33,274 bases of DNA from Fimbriimonadales bacterium. GTDB taxonomy: Bacteria > Armatimonadota > Fimbriimonadia > Fimbriimonadales > GBS-DC. The stretch is taken from assembly GCA_025061985.1 (NCBI GenBank), contig JANXAW010000004.1, positions 1-33,274 on the forward strand. Direction: 5' to 3'. Numbering within the stretch: the first letter of the stretch is position 1; each line of letters opens with the position of its first letter. Under the pieces are notes generated by a model, which saw only the letters and a program-made list of their open reading frames with translations, was not told where the DNA came from and did not search any database. This document shows positions 31,477 to 33,274 of this stretch, piece by piece. The translations under genes and the position numbers were made by a program.

Positions 31477-32220
31477 ATGCAGCCGCAAGAGTATCAGCGG
31501 ATGTATCAGCGCGAGGGCGACTATTGGTGGTTTGTGGCGCGGCGTCGCCTTGCGCTCCAGCTGATGCGAGCCTTTGTGCCCAATCCCTCTGGCTTGATGC
31601 TGGATGCGGGCTGTGGCACGGGCGCGTTGCTGGCAGAGTTGCAAGCGCTTGGCACCGCTATCGGCGTGGATGTAGCCTCTGAGGCGTTGCAGCTCACGCG
31701 CCAGCGCGGAGCGTTGCCCGTGGTTCAAGCGCGGTTAGAAGCTCTTCCCTTCGCTTCCGAGGCGTTTCAGGTTGCTTTCGCGCTGGATGTGCTGGAGCAT
31801 CTGCCCGATGAGCGTCCTGCTTTGTGCGAACTGCATCGCGTGTTGCGACCTGCAGGCGTGCTCATCCTAACCGTGCCTGCCTATCGTTGGCTCTGGAGCA
31901 AGCACGATGTTGCGTTGGCGCACTATCGGCGCTACACGGCGCGAGAACTGTGCGCGCGCCTGGTGGAGGCGGGTTTTGAGGTGCTCAAGCTCTCCTACGC
32001 CCTCTGCCTGCTGCTACCCGCGATTGCGCTCGTGCGTTGGTTAGATCGTTTGCGCCCAGGTACGCCCGCAGCTACGGTCGTGCCTCTTCCGCGGTGGCTC
32101 AATCGCGCGCTGATTCGCCTGCAAGGTGCCGAGGCGCGCTTGCTGCTGCGCTACAACTTGCCGTTTGGCGTGAGCCTCGTGGCGGTCTGCCGCAAGTCGG
32201 CTTCCCACACTTGCACCTGA
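31477..32220 (+). CDS. Class I SAM-dependent methyltransferase
   Basis: A 247-residue protein with a Methyltransf_11-type domain. Motif I is MLDAGCGTGALLAEL at residues about 40-54, with the acidic residue of GVDVA, then FALDVLEHLPDERPAL and VLRPAGVLILTVPAYRWLWS. The N-terminal EGDYWWFVARR motif is typical of an uncharacterised group acting on small molecules or lipids. Hydrophobic residues near 170-190 (LCLLLPAIALVRWL) suggest membrane association. It starts one base after folD and may share its C1 metabolism context. The last 70 bp overlap apbE on the other strand. Confidence 0.85.
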   Translation: MQPQEYQRMYQREGDYWWFVARRRLALQLMRAFVPNPSGLMLDAGCGTGALLAELQALGTAIGVDVASEALQLTRQRGALPVVQARLEALPFASEAFQVAFALDVLEHLPDERPALCELHRVLRPAGVLILTVPAYRWLWSKHDVALAHYRRYTARELCARLVEAGFEVLKLSYALCLLLPAIALVRWLDRLRPGTPAATVVPLPRWLNRALIRLQGAEARLLLRYNLPFGVSLVAVCRKSASHTCT

Positions 32221-33131
32221 ACGCCTTTGTAGAGCCGTTCTAACCGCTTAGCTTCGGGCATTCCCAGCACGGCGGCTGCCGTGGCAAGGCTATCTGCGGT
32301 GATGCCGTCGCGAGCGCATACCCGCGCTAACACCAAGCGCGTTAGCCCCAGCCCCGTGCGCGGGTCGATGATGTGCGCGTACCGCCTGCCCTCAATCTCT
32401 GCATATTGTTCGGTGCTACCTGAGGTAGAGAGCGCGCCATTGCGCAGCAGCGCGTATTCCGTCGTGTCCTCGGGTGTAGCGGGGGCAAGCGCTATTTTCC
32501 AGCCTGCCTCGCCTGGAGGCGCCTCGCCTGCCACGATATCGCCCCCCATCTGAATCAGCGCGTGCCGAATGCCATACCGACGCAGCACGCGCAACGCCTC
32601 GTCGCAGGCAAAGCCCTTCGCAATCCCGCCCAAGTCCAGCTGCATCCCCGCTACGCGCAGGCGCACGGCGCGTCGGGCACGGTTCAGCTCCAGCAACTGG
32701 TAGCCCGAGCGAGCCTTCGCCGCCTCCAGCGTCGCTGCGTCGGGCAACTTGCCTGTGCGGCGCGCCTCGCGCCACAAACGCACCAGCGGACCAACCGTCA
32801 CGTCGAACACGCCGCCCGTTTGGTGCGCCAACTTCTGCGCTCGCCACAGCACATAAAACAGCTCAGGGCTGACCCGCACCCACTGCCCCACCGCGCGCTG
32901 GCAGAGCAGGTTCAGCTCACTATCAAGGCGATAATCGCTTAGCCTCTGTTCCAGCGCGCTGATGCGGGCGTAGGCAGCGCGACAGGCGCGCACTGCGTGC
33001 GCCTCACTGCGGGCGTACACGACAATCGGCGTATCTACGCCCATCCGCACCTGCACAAACTCAAAGCGTTGGAGAGGCATCGCTTCACGCCCCGATAGCA
33101 CTTGGGCATCCACGCAGTCTGTCGAAAGCAT
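32151..33131 (-). CDS. apbE: FAD:protein FMN transferase (ApbE family)
   Basis: Attaches FMN to threonines of target flavoproteins such as NqrB/C or RnfG. The 326-residue product has ARISALEQRLSDYRLDSELNLL, the LDLGGIAKGFACDEAL motif, LIQMGGDIVAGE, and AHIIDPRTGLGLT followed by DGITADSLATAAAVLG with metal-binding residues. No lipobox or signal peptide is visible, although many ApbE proteins are lipoproteins; translation could start at ATG 33131 or 33080. A weak TATATC -10-like box lies at 33164-33169. The gene converges on the methyltransferase with a 70-bp overlap. No NQR or RNF genes are here. Confidence 0.92.
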   Translation of the reverse strand: MLSTDCVDAQVLSGREAMPLQRFEFVQVRMGVDTPIVVYARSEAHAVRACRAAYARISALEQRLSDYRLDSELNLLCQRAVGQWVRVSPELFYVLWRAQKLAHQTGGVFDVTVGPLVRLWREARRTGKLPDAATLEAAKARSGYQLLELNRARRAVRLRVAGMQLDLGGIAKGFACDEALRVLRRYGIRHALIQMGGDIVAGEAPPGEAGWKIALAPATPEDTTEYALLRNGALSTSGSTEQYAEIEGRRYAHIIDPRTGLGLTRLVLARVCARDGITADSLATAAAVLGMPEAKRLERLYKGVQVQVWEADLRQTATRLTPNGKL

Positions 33132-33212
33132 CTTCTTGCTCTTGGGGACTACGCGCGACAGTTGATATACCCGACCGCTGAAGCCGTTCCTATACAGACG
33201 AAACCACCTTCC

Positions 33213-33274
33213 GTCGGCTGTAGCCTGCGCAGGCGGGCTTCGTTTGCACAGGGGGCGACTTTAGTCGCCTGTTC
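33213..33274. repeat. Dispersed intergenic repeat, copy 2 (reaches window end)
   Basis: It begins GTCGGCTGTAGCCTGCG and ends with the palindrome GGCGACT-TT-AGTCGCC at 33254-33269. It resembles the copy at 23230-23286. It may continue past the window end. Confidence 0.55.

Overview
The window looks like chromosome from a thermophilic, diderm member of the Armatimonadota, possibly Fimbriimonadales. This placement is inference: an LptD-type outer-membrane protein and a dTDP-sugar enzyme imply an outer membrane with LPS; a dockerin-tailed secreted protein and a secreted GHL10-like glycosidase are common in that phylum; base composition is moderately GC-rich; and genes are tightly packed with many 1-17 nt overlaps. 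No rRNA, tRNA, CRISPR array, insertion sequence or prophage was seen.

Layout. 1-3.7 kb: start of hslU, a one-membrane-span protein with Ig-like repeats, then divergent sdhB-surE. 3.7-7.4 kb: minus-strand operon DUF503-rbfA-sugar isomerase-Rpn-like nuclease, with mltG divergent. 7.4-14.2 kb: envelope and secretion block, rfbB-lptD on minus, then a GHL10-like glycosidase and a dockerin-tailed protein on plus. 14.2-19 kb: serC, pth, rluD, an intein-containing protein of a presumed ssDNA-annealing type, and divergent ymdB. 19-23.4 kb: minus-strand rpoD-like sigma factor, rex, nadB and a PII gene, the last three overlapping. 23.4-33.3 kb: ribBA, a multi-pass DUF6785-like membrane protein, acs, mtnP, rnc, and divergent folD-methyltransferase, facing apbE.

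Three points stand out. (1) The gene upstream of rluD carries a 181-residue mini-intein combining a class 1 Cys1 with the Trp-Cys-Thr signature of class 3 inteins. Its host gene lies behind a strong promoter whose -10 box sits inside a perfect 24-bp palindrome. (2) About eleven transcription units start with a -10 box only about 6-11 nt before the start codon, the signature of leaderless mRNAs, while internal operon genes carry strong Shine-Dalgarno sequences. (3) The redox sensor Rex is translationally coupled to NAD synthesis (nadB) and to a PII protein with an altered T-loop, directly after a sigma factor gene that has a perfect-consensus promoter.

All functions come from reading motifs in the translations by eye; no database search was possible.
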